A stretch of DNA of 64,000 nt. Source: Phycisphaeraceae bacterium (GTDB lineage Bacteria; Planctomycetota; Phycisphaerae; Phycisphaerales; Phycisphaeraceae). The position numbers and the translations under genes were made by a program. Each line of letters starts with the position of its first letter. Position 1 is the stretch's first letter. Shown here piece by piece: positions 15,971 to 24,961 of this stretch. The stretch lies in contig JADZCD010000008.1 of assembly GCA_020851735.1 (NCBI GenBank), positions 34,404 to 98,403 on the forward strand, read 5' to 3'. The notes under the pieces are model-generated. The model saw only the letters and a program-made list of their open reading frames with translations, was not told the DNA's origin and did not search any database.

Positions 15971-18061
15971 CTATTGAATAACGCTCGTTTGTCGTTCGCC
16001 GTCCAAGTTGCCCAGCGCCACGGTCACTTTGGGCGTCGTGCCGTTGCGTTTATAGAACGTGACGGTGTTGCCGCTGCGCGCCGAAACACCCAGCATCACC
16101 GCCAGGATCGACTCCCACAGCGAAGAAAGATCCACGCCGTCAATGGTTTGATTGAGCAGGCTGCTGGCGGCAGCGCCCGGCAATTGCGCCAGCAATCCAT
16201 CCAGCCGGCTGTCCAGATGCGCCTGCAGGGACAACAAATCCCCGCTGACGTTGAACATTTCGCGCGGACCGACGGAGGGCGTGGAGGCATCGCGGGCCGC
16301 CCACAGGGCGTCGTATTCCACCCGCACCGCGGAAGTCCCCGCCTCGCTCAGCCGGCTCACGGCGCTGGGTTCCAGACCCAGGCCGGTGCCTTCGTCCAGC
16401 TCCACCTTGCCCGCGTCGTTGCTGTAGCCGGCCACCGCGTGGGTGGCGCTGTCCAAGTTAAAGTAGGCGTTGTGCCGCAGATTAAGGGCGGTGTTGTTCA
16501 AGCCGACGCGCATCCAGGCCGGCCCGAAGCCTTCGCAGGAAACGATGCTGTTGACCAGTTCCGCGTCGGGGCTGGTGCTGGTCGTGGGATTGCTGCCGCC
16601 GTTTTCATAGTCCAAGGTGAAGTTGTACTGCCCGTTGCCCACCACGTGGATGTGCGTGTGGTAAATCCGCGGGTGGCTGACGGTGGCATAGGCCGGAGCG
16701 TTGTAAAGGCCCTGCCGCGCCGCCGCCCCCGTGGTGCGCACCATGATGCGGCCGTTGATCAGGTAGCCGGAGTGCGGAATCTGGGCTTCGGACAAAGCAC
16801 TTAAGCTGCCGTGCATCGTGACCTCCCAATCGGGATTGATGCGGCAATTGTCGGTCATGAACAATCGGGCGCGGGCGTTGGCGGAGATGCGGACCATTTC
16901 ATCGACGAAAAATCCCCGCACCTCGCTTAGGCGCGTGGCGGCTGGATTGCTGCTCCAATAGCCCGGATCACCACAGCCAAAAGCATGATCCGCCGTCCGG
17001 CAGCCCCAGGCGATCAGCAGCCGATAGACGCTGGTGTTGGTATGCCCGTAGAACGCCCGGGCGTCGCGCACATAGTCGGCAGTACCCACGGGCAGCGTTC
17101 CGAAACGCGCCGTGCAGCCGTGAAAAATCGTCTCCTGGTCGCCGCCGTAGACGTAGCTGTTGAAAATCGTCTCCCCGCCCGAACCGTTGTCGATGGTGAA
17201 TCCCGCCTGACAATCCATGAACAGGCTGATGCCCCCGCTGTCGCCGCTGCCCCCGCCGCCATAAAACGCCAGCGCGTGCGACGAGCTGTAATAGCTTTCG
17301 CAGCCGGTCACCACCGCCGCGTCCGTGCCCTTAACCGCCACGCGCAGACCGTAACGCTGATTGCCGGCATTGCCCGGATTCATTCCCCAGCCGTCGCACC
17401 GCAATTGATCCGCCCGGCAACCGTCGGCGCTCACCAGCACGCCGTCCACGTCATTGGTATAAGCTGCCTCCAGCGTGTCTTGCGGATCGCCCCCGACATT
17501 CACGTGCAACGTGTAGCTGCCCGCTGATCCCGACAAGTACCAGCTGTGCGCGGTGGCTTCCACTTCCTGCGTGCTGCTGACCCTGCGCAGCGGATTAAAC
17601 GGATCGTCGATGGTGCGCAACCACGCGACCTGGTTGAACTGGCTCTGCGTGTAACGGCTGCCGGCCCCCAGTTGCCAGATGCTTGTCAGCACCAGAAAGC
17701 GGCTGAATAACGGCTTGGCGCCGCTGCCGTAAGCGTCCACCGTAATGCCCGGCTTGTTGAGCGTCAGCCCGCTGGTGGCGCTGCGATAGATCCCGCCGCG
17801 CTTAAAGCGAATCCGCAGCCCCGCGGTCGTCGGCGTCCAGGCATCGATCTGGCTCTGCGCCTCGGCCAGCGTGGCCAGGGGATTGTTCAGCGACCCGTCC
17901 CCATTTCCGGGGGTGGCGGAGGAATCGACGTACAGCGTCGTGCCTCTTTCCAACGGACACTCCGCCAGCCTGGCGGCCAACAAATCGAAATACCAGCGGC
18001 GAAACGCGAAAGTCGTCGGCTCGGGCACAGCGCCCACTAAAGTGCTATATGAACTGGACAT
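15971..18061 (-). CDS. Tail spike / fibre with right-handed beta-helix
   Basis: This protein has about 696 residues. After a short N-terminal adaptor (residues 1-45) comes the typical start of a secreted or spike beta-helix: 'GTTLYVDSSATPGNGDGSLNNPLATLAEAQ', broken here into its GDGS and PLATL motifs. Many short Asn/Gly/Thr-rich coils then run to about residue 580. The C-terminal 110 residues may form a trimerisation end. Such proteins bind and often degrade surface polysaccharide. The ATG at 18061 has an AAGGAAG site; the upstream extension overlaps the LamG gene and is shadow. No catalytic residues can be named. Confidence 0.8.
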   Translation of the reverse strand: MSSSYSTLVGAVPEPTTFAFRRWYFDLLAARLAECPLERGTTLYVDSSATPGNGDGSLNNPLATLAEAQSQIDAWTPTTAGLRIRFKRGGIYRSATSGLTLNKPGITVDAYGSGAKPLFSRFLVLTSIWQLGAGSRYTQSQFNQVAWLRTIDDPFNPLRRVSSTQEVEATAHSWYLSGSAGSYTLHVNVGGDPQDTLEAAYTNDVDGVLVSADGCRADQLRCDGWGMNPGNAGNQRYGLRVAVKGTDAAVVTGCESYYSSSHALAFYGGGGSGDSGGISLFMDCQAGFTIDNGSGGETIFNSYVYGGDQETIFHGCTARFGTLPVGTADYVRDARAFYGHTNTSVYRLLIAWGCRTADHAFGCGDPGYWSSNPAATRLSEVRGFFVDEMVRISANARARLFMTDNCRINPDWEVTMHGSLSALSEAQIPHSGYLINGRIMVRTTGAAARQGLYNAPAYATVSHPRIYHTHIHVVGNGQYNFTLDYENGGSNPTTSTSPDAELVNSIVSCEGFGPAWMRVGLNNTALNLRHNAYFNLDSATHAVAGYSNDAGKVELDEGTGLGLEPSAVSRLSEAGTSAVRVEYDALWAARDASTPSVGPREMFNVSGDLLSLQAHLDSRLDGLLAQLPGAAASSLLNQTIDGVDLSSLWESILAVMLGVSARSGNTVTFYKRNGTTPKVTVALGNLDGERQTSVIQ

Positions 18062-18077
18062 GTTCTTCCTTCCTCTT

Positions 18078-18848
18078 TTAAAGTCCTCTGCCCATGCGGT
18101 GATGAGCGATAATCCTTGGTTCCGACAATGGCCCGCCATAGACAGCGAATTCATCCAAATCGCCAGCCAGGAAATCCTCCGCCCCCGGAAGTTCCCCCGC
18201 CCCCAGACGCCGTCCCAGATAAACGTTGGCATTGGCCGTGACGACCTGTTGCGGCGTCCCGCTGAGCGTCGCTCCCGTCTGCCGTTGGCCATTGACAAAA
18301 AACTGCCATTGATCCGACCACCCGCCCACGGTCGGCAATACCAGCACCAGGTGATTCCAGCCCGCCAGGCTCAGCCCCGTCACGCCAAAGACGTGCCCTC
18401 CGACGTCCACGGACAACTGCTCGTGCCCCGCCAGCCATTCCAGCTTTCCGCCATGGACAGCTTGCTCCCCGCCTTGGCTGAAAAGCGGCTGGTTTTCCGC
18501 TGAATTGTCCATTCGGCACCACAGCTCAAGAGCGCGGGCCGCCCCACCGCCAGGCAGAACACCGCCGGGCAGACTGACGTACCCCCCCGCGCCCGTCAGG
18601 CCCACCGCGCCGTCCCCGCCCTCAGCCAAAGCGCCGGACTGTCCCCGCATCACCTGTCCGTGATACGTCCCCGCGCGGCCGTTTCCCGAAGCATCGTTCG
18701 CCGCATCGCCCGCCAACTCGCCAAGCCGAAGATAGACCACCGGCCCATCGGCCCAGACTTCCTGCGCATAGCTGAAACACAGACGCGGTGGCGCGGCAAA
18801 CTCGCCCCAGGCATCAACCTCAAAATCAAAACGCTTTTCCACAGCCAT
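18078..18848 (-). CDS. LamG/concanavalin-like virion protein
   Basis: This 256-residue protein has a LamG-type jelly roll over about residues 30-250. The signs are the opening 'VVYLRLGELAGDAANDASGNG', then 'GWNHLVLVLP', 'FFVNGQRQ' and 'LDEFAVYGGPLS' at the end. Phages use such domains as sugar-binding decorations or receptor-binding parts. A short GELPGAEDF segment (about 18180-18200 in DNA) comes from a CCCCCGGAAGT unit. The gene ends 16 bases before the tail spike and forms one string with it. Confidence 0.8.
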   Translation of the reverse strand: MAVEKRFDFEVDAWGEFAAPPRLCFSYAQEVWADGPVVYLRLGELAGDAANDASGNGRAGTYHGQVMRGQSGALAEGGDGAVGLTGAGGYVSLPGGVLPGGGAARALELWCRMDNSAENQPLFSQGGEQAVHGGKLEWLAGHEQLSVDVGGHVFGVTGLSLAGWNHLVLVLPTVGGWSDQWQFFVNGQRQTGATLSGTPQQVVTANANVYLGRRLGAGELPGAEDFLAGDLDEFAVYGGPLSEPRIIAHHRMGRGL

Positions 18849-18914
18849 ATGCCACTCCAGACCGACAGCGCTCAGCCGCGCTGAGAATCATGATTGACCC
18901 GACTTGCTTGGCGC

Positions 18915-19790
18915 TTACCCCGCGTGGGTTACGCTTAATCCCGCACTGTAGTCCGCCCGCACTCCGCCCACCGGCGGCATGCCTGCCCGCAACTCCACCG
19001 TCTCCGCCGTCGCGTCCGTCAGTGTCACGCGCCATACCCCGGACGTATTGGACTTAAGCACCAGATCCTTCTGCGCCGCAATCGTCTCCACCACGCTGGC
19101 GCCTTCCCCCGCCGCGATCTGGGCGTGACTGGCTGCCAACCATTGTCCGTGGTCGCAAACGCGCACCCGCAGAACCCATGTCCCCGTCAGCGCCTGGCCC
19201 TGGGCGTCCTGCAGTCGGATTTCAATCACGCTCGGCGCGCTGGTCGTGCCTTGCGTGACCAGCGCCCAGGCACATGCCGGCAACATGCCCGCCAGTTCGC
19301 CATCCAACGCCGCCACCGCCAGCGACCCCGGCCGATATCCCTCGGCCCACATCGTCTCGCTGCGCCGATCAAGCACGGCCGAGATCTCTCCACCCGCCAG
19401 CGTCACTTCCGCCAATTTGATGTGCGCCTCACTCGGCCACCCCGCGCCGGCCGCACCTGTCTGCACCACGCCCGCGCCGCTTGCGACCTTCAGCCACACC
19501 AGGGCGGTGCTGTTGTTGTACGCCGCCAGATCGATTTCCTGTCCGGCCAACGCCACAATCGTCCCGTCGATCCGCGCCCGGCCTTCCACGACGCGAATCA
19601 TCGTCGGCCCGCTGTCCTCCCGCGCCACCCGCAGGCCGCCTGCCGACGCCTCGGCCAGCAGATGCAGCGTCCGCACCAGCCAGTGGTAATAAGGCTGCAT
19701 CCCGCTGGGCGGATACTCAAAACCCACCGTCGGGTGTTCCCCGCCGACCAACGCATCAATCTGCCCAGTGCTCAAAAACCGCACGCTCAT
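18915..19790 (-). CDS. Phage structural protein, paralogue of the next upstream gene
   Basis: This 291-residue, beta-rich protein has the N-terminal segment PSGMQPYYHWLVRTLHLLAE, which parallels PTGLNPYYLQFRRLVHRLLL of the gene at 19810-20979. The two also share the order of later segments (a 'TALVWLKVASG' / 'TTWVWLASDG' strand and 'IKLAEVT' / 'VPLAKVT'). This points to an old tandem duplication. A neck, tail-tube-attached or fibre-base role is likely from position. GGGAG precedes the ATG. Confidence 0.65.
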   Translation of the reverse strand: MSVRFLSTGQIDALVGGEHPTVGFEYPPSGMQPYYHWLVRTLHLLAEASAGGLRVAREDSGPTMIRVVEGRARIDGTIVALAGQEIDLAAYNNSTALVWLKVASGAGVVQTGAAGAGWPSEAHIKLAEVTLAGGEISAVLDRRSETMWAEGYRPGSLAVAALDGELAGMLPACAWALVTQGTTSAPSVIEIRLQDAQGQALTGTWVLRVRVCDHGQWLAASHAQIAAGEGASVVETIAAQKDLVLKSNTSGVWRVTLTDATAETVELRAGMPPVGGVRADYSAGLSVTHAG

Positions 19791-19809
19791 GGTTGTCTCC
19801 CGCTTGCCT

Positions 19810-20979
19810 TTATTCCGGCTGCTTGACTCGGATCACCACCAACACGCTCACATCCGCCGCCTCCACGCTCACCGTCCCGCTGGCCGTGCGCGCCAGATCC
19901 ACCGTCAACACGTCGCCCCGCCGCACGTCCACCGTCCCGTCCGTCTTAAGCACCGCGGCCGTGCCGTCCCCCAACGCCGTGGAGCGATGCCCCGATCCCG
20001 CCGCCGACGTGATGGTCGGCCCGCTCGTGGCCAGCGCCACACCATTGACTTTCGCCGTCGCGCCAAGGCCGTCCGTGCCCACGCTGGATTGCAGATTCCT
20101 CCCCACCGAAAGCACCACGTCCACCACCTGTCCATCCACCGCCACCGCGCCCGCCAGCCGGCCCGTCTGGCTGGCCGTCAGCTCCCCAGCCGCGATCACC
20201 TCCGCGTGCACGCAGCCAACCATCTGAAAGACCGTCGTCCCCTGCCTCTGCGTCAGGTATCCGTTGTCCAAGCTGCGGAACAATTCCAATTCCGCGCTTG
20301 CTTTCAGCGGCAGATCCAGCACCAAACCGATGTTGGCCTCCGGCCCGCCGCTGTCATTGCGCAAGCGCAAGCTCGCAGCCGTATCCTGCGCCTGCGCGAA
20401 CCGCAGATGCCTGTGATCCTCGTCAGCCGTGCTCTGAGCGCCGCCGGTTAAACGATTAAGCGCCGCCGCCGTCACCTCGTCGCCCGCCTCGGCCAGCACC
20501 GCGTTGATCTTGGCTGCGTCCACCTCCAGGCCCAACGTGGCCAGCGTCGGCACATGTAAGAACGCCTCCCCGCGCAAATCCTCCATCCCGCTGATCGTCG
20601 CCGCGCCGCTGGTCACCTTGGCCAAAGGCACGAACGTCGTCCGATCGGCCGGCAAGCCCGTCGTGCTCGTGTGCATCCCATCCGACGCCAGCCAGACCCA
20701 CGTCGTCGCATTCGTCGCCACCGCTGAACCTTCCACCCCGCTAAAAGCTCTGCCCTCTCCTCCCAGCCAGCATCGCCCCGGGCGCACACCGATCGACAGC
20801 TCCCCATCCTGATACACCCGCAAGTCATTGGCCCGCCCCGCCGCCAGCAGGAGCCTGTGCACCAGCCGGCGAAACTGCAGGTAATACGGATTCAAACCCG
20901 TGGGGATGTATTCCACTCCCGTCGGCCCATCCTCGGCCATCGACAACAACGCCTGATCTTCCGGATATCGTTCGCTCAC
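19810..20979 (-). CDS. Phage structural protein with duplicated N-terminal module
   Basis: The N-terminal module of this 389-residue protein (about residues 20-150) matches the gene downstream. The unique middle contains 'DEDHRHLRFAQAQDTAASLRL', and the C-terminus is a beta-rich domain seen in virion decoration proteins. The start is GTG at 20979 with an AAAGGA site. No enzyme motif is visible. It probably forms part of the tail or fibre base, coming before LamG and the spike in the transcript. Confidence 0.65.
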   Translation of the reverse strand: MSERYPEDQALLSMAEDGPTGVEYIPTGLNPYYLQFRRLVHRLLLAAGRANDLRVYQDGELSIGVRPGRCWLGGEGRAFSGVEGSAVATNATTWVWLASDGMHTSTTGLPADRTTFVPLAKVTSGAATISGMEDLRGEAFLHVPTLATLGLEVDAAKINAVLAEAGDEVTAAALNRLTGGAQSTADEDHRHLRFAQAQDTAASLRLRNDSGGPEANIGLVLDLPLKASAELELFRSLDNGYLTQRQGTTVFQMVGCVHAEVIAAGELTASQTGRLAGAVAVDGQVVDVVLSVGRNLQSSVGTDGLGATAKVNGVALATSGPTITSAAGSGHRSTALGDGTAAVLKTDGTVDVRRGDVLTVDLARTASGTVSVEAADVSVLVVIRVKQPE

Positions 20980-21012
20980 CGTTTGTTCCTTTCCAGACTT
21001 TCCCTGTCGCCT

Positions 21013-21735
21013 CTACCGCCAGGCCAGGGTGAAATCCTCTTTCATCCACACTTCTTGCGCTCCGCCCAGCCAGGTGTCTATCACTTCCTCGCTCGCCAGC
21101 GTTCGGCTTGCCGCGTATCCCCCGGCATCCTGCGCCACCACCTCCAGCGCGTGCCCTCCGCCGGCCAGATCCGTCCTCCGCCAATGCCACGCCTGCCCGT
21201 CAACGCCCAGCGGCCCCATTCCCAGTTCGCCTAATCCCAGCCCCAATCCGCCGGCCGCGTCATGCCCGAATGCCCCCAGCCCAAACAACAATCCGAATCC
21301 GCCCCGGTTCTCATCGCCCGCCCACAATAGGCCTTCGTCGCTCTCCCGCCCATCCACCCGCACCACCATCCGGCTGTCCACCGGCAGGCGCTCGTCGCGG
21401 ATCAAGTCCAGCCGCGCTTCGGTCACCCAGGCCGGGCTCCACCCCCGCAACTCCCGCGGATGTTCCCGCCCCCACAGATCAGCCCTGTCTGCCGGCACCG
21501 CCAGCAGCTCGATCCGATGCGCCTCCTGCCGCGGACAGGTCAGCCACATCTGCCTCTCCTGCGGATCGCTGGAGACGTCGTACAACCTCCCGTCCACATA
21601 CACCTGCACCAGCCGATTCCCCTGCTGCGGCGCCCGCCACCACAAGTGCGCCATGCCCATGTGTTCGCCGGCGCCCTCCCTCACCGGCCGGGCCAGCACC
21701 AACTCAAATACATCCTGGGTAATCCCGGAATTCAT
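21013..21735 (-). CDS. Hypothetical phage-block structural protein
   Basis: This 240-residue protein has beta-rich halves around a Gly/Leu/Phe-rich segment (about residues 145-175, GLLFGLGAFGHDAAGG). No family is recognised. Its ATG overlaps the stop of the preceding gene by four bases (ATGA), so the pair is translationally coupled. Position between connector and fibre genes suggests a tail or neck component. Confidence 0.65.
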   Translation of the reverse strand: MNSGITQDVFELVLARPVREGAGEHMGMAHLWWRAPQQGNRLVQVYVDGRLYDVSSDPQERQMWLTCPRQEAHRIELLAVPADRADLWGREHPRELRGWSPAWVTEARLDLIRDERLPVDSRMVVRVDGRESDEGLLWAGDENRGGFGLLFGLGAFGHDAAGGLGLGLGELGMGPLGVDGQAWHWRRTDLAGGGHALEVVAQDAGGYAASRTLASEEVIDTWLGGAQEVWMKEDFTLAWR

Positions 21736-22100
21736 GGCCGCACCTGCAGGTAAGTAATCCGATATTCCATCTTCCAGCGCGGCCCAAGACGCTCGGTCGT
21801 TCCGCGTTCCACGCTCATCATCACCGTCTGGGCCCAGACCTGGCCTTGCCCGTCGCTCAACTCATGCGCCAGTCCATCCAATTGCTCCTCGATCGCGCCC
21901 ATTAACGCTTCCAGCTTTGCCGGCGTATCAGCCCGCAATTCCCCGCTCTGCCGGATTTCCCGTCCGCCCCGACCCTGCCCCACCACACGCACCCCCAGGC
22001 CGCCGGGGCTCTCCTGCAACACGTGTCTTAATGACAGCCCCCCCACTTCAAACTCATGCCCACCGCTGCCAAATAAATCTTGCCCGTTAAATCGACTCAT
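21732..22100 (-). CDS. Small phage-block structural protein
   Basis: This protein of about 122 residues begins MSRFNGQDLFGSGGHEF. Two adjacent ATG codons (22103 and 22100) follow a GGAGG site; the second has the better spacing. It alternates strands and one helix, like small tail or head-closure proteins. The last codons overlap the next gene. Family not recognised. Confidence 0.65.
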   Translation of the reverse strand: MSRFNGQDLFGSGGHEFEVGGLSLRHVLQESPGGLGVRVVGQGRGGREIRQSGELRADTPAKLEALMGAIEEQLDGLAHELSDGQGQVWAQTVMMSVERGTTERLGPRWKMEYRITYLQVRP

Positions 22101-22128
22101 CATGTTTCCTCCCACTGCCGCGCCCCGC

Positions 22129-22166
22129 TCCTAACTCCTAACTCCTAACTCCTAACTCCTAACTCC
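22129..22166 (-). repeat. TAACTCC tandem tract
   Basis: Five or so imperfect copies of CTAACTCCTAA lie in the gap between two structural genes. Similar tracts occur at 13018-13055, 23010-23037, 29818-29838 and 53505-53537, always between genes. Confidence 0.9.
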
Positions 22167-22176
22167 TCCCCATCCC

Positions 22177-22815
22177 CTACACTCTCCGCAGTCTCTGCAC
22201 GCCCAAGTGCCGCGCACGATCCGCCAACCCGTCGCCGTCCCTGTCGATCATCACCACCGCCTGCTCCCAGGACCTGCCGAAGCGCCGCCGATATTCCTCC
22301 GCCTTTTTCGCCAGCCCAGCGTTGTCGCCCGTCAACGCCACGCCCGCCCGATAGATCAGCTCCAGACTGGCCAGAGCCTCCAGTTCCACCATCGCCTCCG
22401 TGCTCAGCACCCTGCTTTGATCGCCTTCCAGAGCCAGAGACTCCGCGTCCATGCCCATCGCCAGCAGCATCGCCTGATGCGCCCGGGTGATCTGCGGCTC
22501 AAACGTCCGGCCGACCACTTCCAGACTCACGCCGCTCGCCGGCGCCATCAATTCCCCGGCGCCCCGCGCCCGCGGCCGGGTGATCGTCAGCTGGTGCTCA
22601 TCCACCCGCTCCACGACCTCGCAAGGCTCCCCGCCGATGAGCACCACGCTGCCCGCCGCCACTCCCGCGGCCGCAAAGTCCCCGGCCGCGCTTTCCAGCG
22701 TCGTCCCTTGCACGACGCCATCGTTTGTCCGCAGCCGCTCCTGGCCCGCCAACGGCACATCTCCAAACACCGTCGGCTCGAAAACCAGCAAATCCCGATC
22801 CGTGCAGAAATTCAT
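22177..22815 (-). CDS. Putative head-tail connector/adaptor protein
   Basis: This 212-residue protein directly follows the capsid gene in the transcript. The N-terminal half is beta-rich ('SVVLIGGEPCEVVERVDEHQLTI'). The C-terminal half is helical with 'YRRRFGRSWEQAVVMIDRDGDGLAD', whose DxDGDGxAD pattern looks like a calcium-binding loop. Start chosen at 22815 (MNFCTDRD) with an AGGG site, not the ATG at 22848. Place and size suit a head-completion adaptor, though no family match is certain. Confidence 0.6.
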   Translation of the reverse strand: MNFCTDRDLLVFEPTVFGDVPLAGQERLRTNDGVVQGTTLESAAGDFAAAGVAAGSVVLIGGEPCEVVERVDEHQLTITRPRARGAGELMAPASGVSLEVVGRTFEPQITRAHQAMLLAMGMDAESLALEGDQSRVLSTEAMVELEALASLELIYRAGVALTGDNAGLAKKAEEYRRRFGRSWEQAVVMIDRDGDGLADRARHLGVQRLRRV

Positions 22816-22889
22816 GATTTTTCCCTGCCAAATGCGCCATAGTCTCAAACCCGTTAATCGGTCCGGCAGCCGCTAAGCCGCCGGACCTC

Positions 22890-23040
22890 GAAAACTGAAG
22901 ATGTCGAATGCCGAGGGTCAAATGAAACCAAGGTTCTGGGGTCTAGGGTCTGGGGTTGGGGGTTTGAGGGCGGATCACATTCGACATTCGCTATGATCTT
23001 TGCCTTTCCCTAACTCCTAATTCCTAACTCCTACTCCCCA
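22890..23040. repeat. Repeat spacer upstream of the connector gene
   Basis: The 234-base gap 22816-23049 has CGAATGCCGAGGG units, a GGTCTAGGGTCTGGGGTTGG tract, reversed CATTCG units and TAACTCCTAATTCC units. No gene is seen. Confidence 0.8.
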
Positions 23041-23049
23041 TCGTCATTC

Positions 23050-24219
23050 TTAGCTGCTGGCCAATCCGCGGATCAGCCCGTGGGCGCTTTCATTGCGCAG
23101 TTCCAGCGTGTACTCGCCGACCACCTGACCCACTTCGCTGTCGCCGTTGGTCGCCAGCTTCTTGAACTGGAAGCTGCGCCCGCTCAGCGGCAGCACCTCG
23201 ATCCGCGCGCTGTCCAGCAGCAACACCGTGTCGGCCGGCACCCAGCGGCTGAGCACCACCCGGCAGACGCCGAAGTCCGACTCGTACACGCTCACCAGGT
23301 CGCGGAACCGCGATTCCAGGCTGTCATACGACCGGCCCGACGTGATGAAGCCGTTGATCTTGCGCTTCTGCAGGCCGTTGACCACGATGGTGTCAATGCT
23401 GCCGGCCGATTTCTCCCAGATCAGCCGCAACGCCGTGTTGAGCTGGGCTTCCGACAACTCGTTGGTTCCCGTGCCGCCGCCGGAGGGGAATCCGCCCGTG
23501 CCGTTGACAAACGCGTTGGTGGTCAGGAAGGGAATGATCCCCTTCATCGTCCGCCGCACGCTGGCCGAGCCTTCCCCGCTCGCCGCCGGCGCCACGCCGT
23601 TGATCACGCAGTTCTCCAGATCGCGCAGCAGCTCGCGCAACCGCTCCTGCTTCTGGTAGTCCAGCTCGTCGTCCACGCCCACCTGCCGGGCCGCCAGCTG
23701 CGAACCGGACACTTCCACGCCGGCCGTGAAAATCTGCGTGTAATTGAGCTTGCGGCTGCGATTGGTGAATCGCGTCGCCGGGCGCTCGTCGCCTTCCAGG
23801 GCCGCGTTGCCCAGAATCCGCAGCGCCTTGTTGTTGCTGATCGCCTCCGCCGTGGTGCCGCCGTATTGCCGCGTCACCGTCAGCGTCGCGCTGGACACGC
23901 CCGTCACCAGCATCACTTCCCGCGAACCTTCCACCTGAATCTGATCGCCCGCCCGGAAACGCGCGCCGTGGGCCACGTCAAACTGCGTTTCCGTCAGCCC
24001 GTTGCTGATGCTGCTGTCGGAAATGCTGTCCGTGTTCGGCAGCAGTTCATCCTCCAGCCACTCGTGCACCGTGCTGTGGGCCGCCCGCTGCGGATCGCCC
24101 AGATGATCCAACAGCGGCGTCTCATAGGCGCTGACGATCCCGATGATGTCCGCCACGTCTTCAGCGATCTCCGGCAGCGTGCTGCCGGCCGAATACGTCG
24201 CTTTACCCGTAAATGCCAT
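23050..24219 (-). CDS. Phage major capsid protein, SU10/DUF5309 type
   Basis: This 389-residue protein has the SU10-type capsid pattern: N-terminal 'AEDVADIIGIVSAYETPLLDHLG', 'HSTVHEWLEDEL', 'NTDSISDSSIS', a beta-hairpin 'GDQIQVEGSREVMLVTGVS', then 'RKLNYTQIFTAGVEVSGSQLAA' and a C-terminal 'VGEYTLELRNESAHGLIRGL'. This HK97-fold family usually serves short-tailed phages. GGGAG precedes the ATG. It stands where expected, after portal and scaffold. The sequence is full length and undamaged, so a shell could still be made. Confidence 0.9.
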   Translation of the reverse strand: MAFTGKATYSAGSTLPEIAEDVADIIGIVSAYETPLLDHLGDPQRAAHSTVHEWLEDELLPNTDSISDSSISNGLTETQFDVAHGARFRAGDQIQVEGSREVMLVTGVSSATLTVTRQYGGTTAEAISNNKALRILGNAALEGDERPATRFTNRSRKLNYTQIFTAGVEVSGSQLAARQVGVDDELDYQKQERLRELLRDLENCVINGVAPAASGEGSASVRRTMKGIIPFLTTNAFVNGTGGFPSGGGTGTNELSEAQLNTALRLIWEKSAGSIDTIVVNGLQKRKINGFITSGRSYDSLESRFRDLVSVYESDFGVCRVVLSRWVPADTVLLLDSARIEVLPLSGRSFQFKKLATNGDSEVGQVVGEYTLELRNESAHGLIRGLASS

Positions 24220-24273
24220 AACTGTTTACTCCCAAAACTTTCCGTGGTCTGATTGATCTTTCGATGGTTGTGG

Positions 24274-24918
24274 TCATTTCCCGCGACGCAGTCGCAGGTA
24301 GCGGAGCAGGTCCAGGCGATGTCCGCTCTGGGCCGCCTGCTCCCGGGCGATGTCCACGCCCTTGGTCAGCCCAAATTCATCCTGTGCCGGCATGGCCGTC
24401 GCATGCGCCCGCGGGCGCTGTCGAAACAAGTAAGGCTTCTGCCTCCGCAATTCCTCCACCGCCGCCGCCACGTCAGGCTCCGCCATCGCCGCCAGCGCCG
24501 CTTGCGTCAATACCCCTGTCGCCTCCAGATCGATCGTCTGCGCTTCGGTCAGCTGCCGGTCGATGTCGCCCTGCCGCTCCACCTGCGCCAACCGTTCCTT
24601 GACCTGCCGCAGCTCCTGGGCTTGCCTTTCCAGATCACGCTGCGCCGCCGTCAACGTCTGCTCCGCCACCTGGGCCCGCTTGCGATATCGAATCGCCTCC
24701 GTCACCGGCACCAGACGCTGCCCATCGCTCTCACCTCCGCCCGCACTCGCTTCGCCCGACCCTTTGCGCCCCGCGCCTCCCTGTTTAGCGGGCGATCGCG
24801 GATCGCCGTCCTCCTGCACTTGGTCTGCCTCATCACCGCCTTGGCACGCATCCGAACCCTCGCCACCGATTTCCTCCGCCCCGCTTGATTCCCGCCTGTC
24901 CATCTCGTCCCTTGCCAT
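24274..24918 (-). CDS. Putative capsid scaffolding protein
   Basis: This acidic protein of about 214 residues has a clear coiled coil (about residues 90-135, AQRDLERQAQELRQVKERL). It sits between portal and capsid, the usual place of a scaffold. The start at 24918 has an AAGGA site. Residues about 38-45 (DPRSPAKQ) are translated from element A (24783-24807) in a different frame from the one used in terL. No protease motif is seen. Confidence 0.7.
   Translation of the reverse strand: MARDEMDRRESSGAEEIGGEGSDACQGGDEADQVQEDGDPRSPAKQGGAGRKGSGEASAGGGESDGQRLVPVTEAIRYRKRAQVAEQTLTAAQRDLERQAQELRQVKERLAQVERQGDIDRQLTEAQTIDLEATGVLTQAALAAMAEPDVAAAVEELRRQKPYLFRQRPRAHATAMPAQDEFGLTKGVDIAREQAAQSGHRLDLLRYLRLRRGK
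24783..24807 (-). repeat. Element A inside the scaffold gene
   Basis: This is the 25-bp element A with one base changed (GCGATCGCGGATCGC). It is read in frame as DPRSPAK. Confidence 0.85.
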
Positions 24919-24961
24919 GCTTTTCCTTTCTGATTGTTTCACGCTCATTCCTGTCCCTGGC

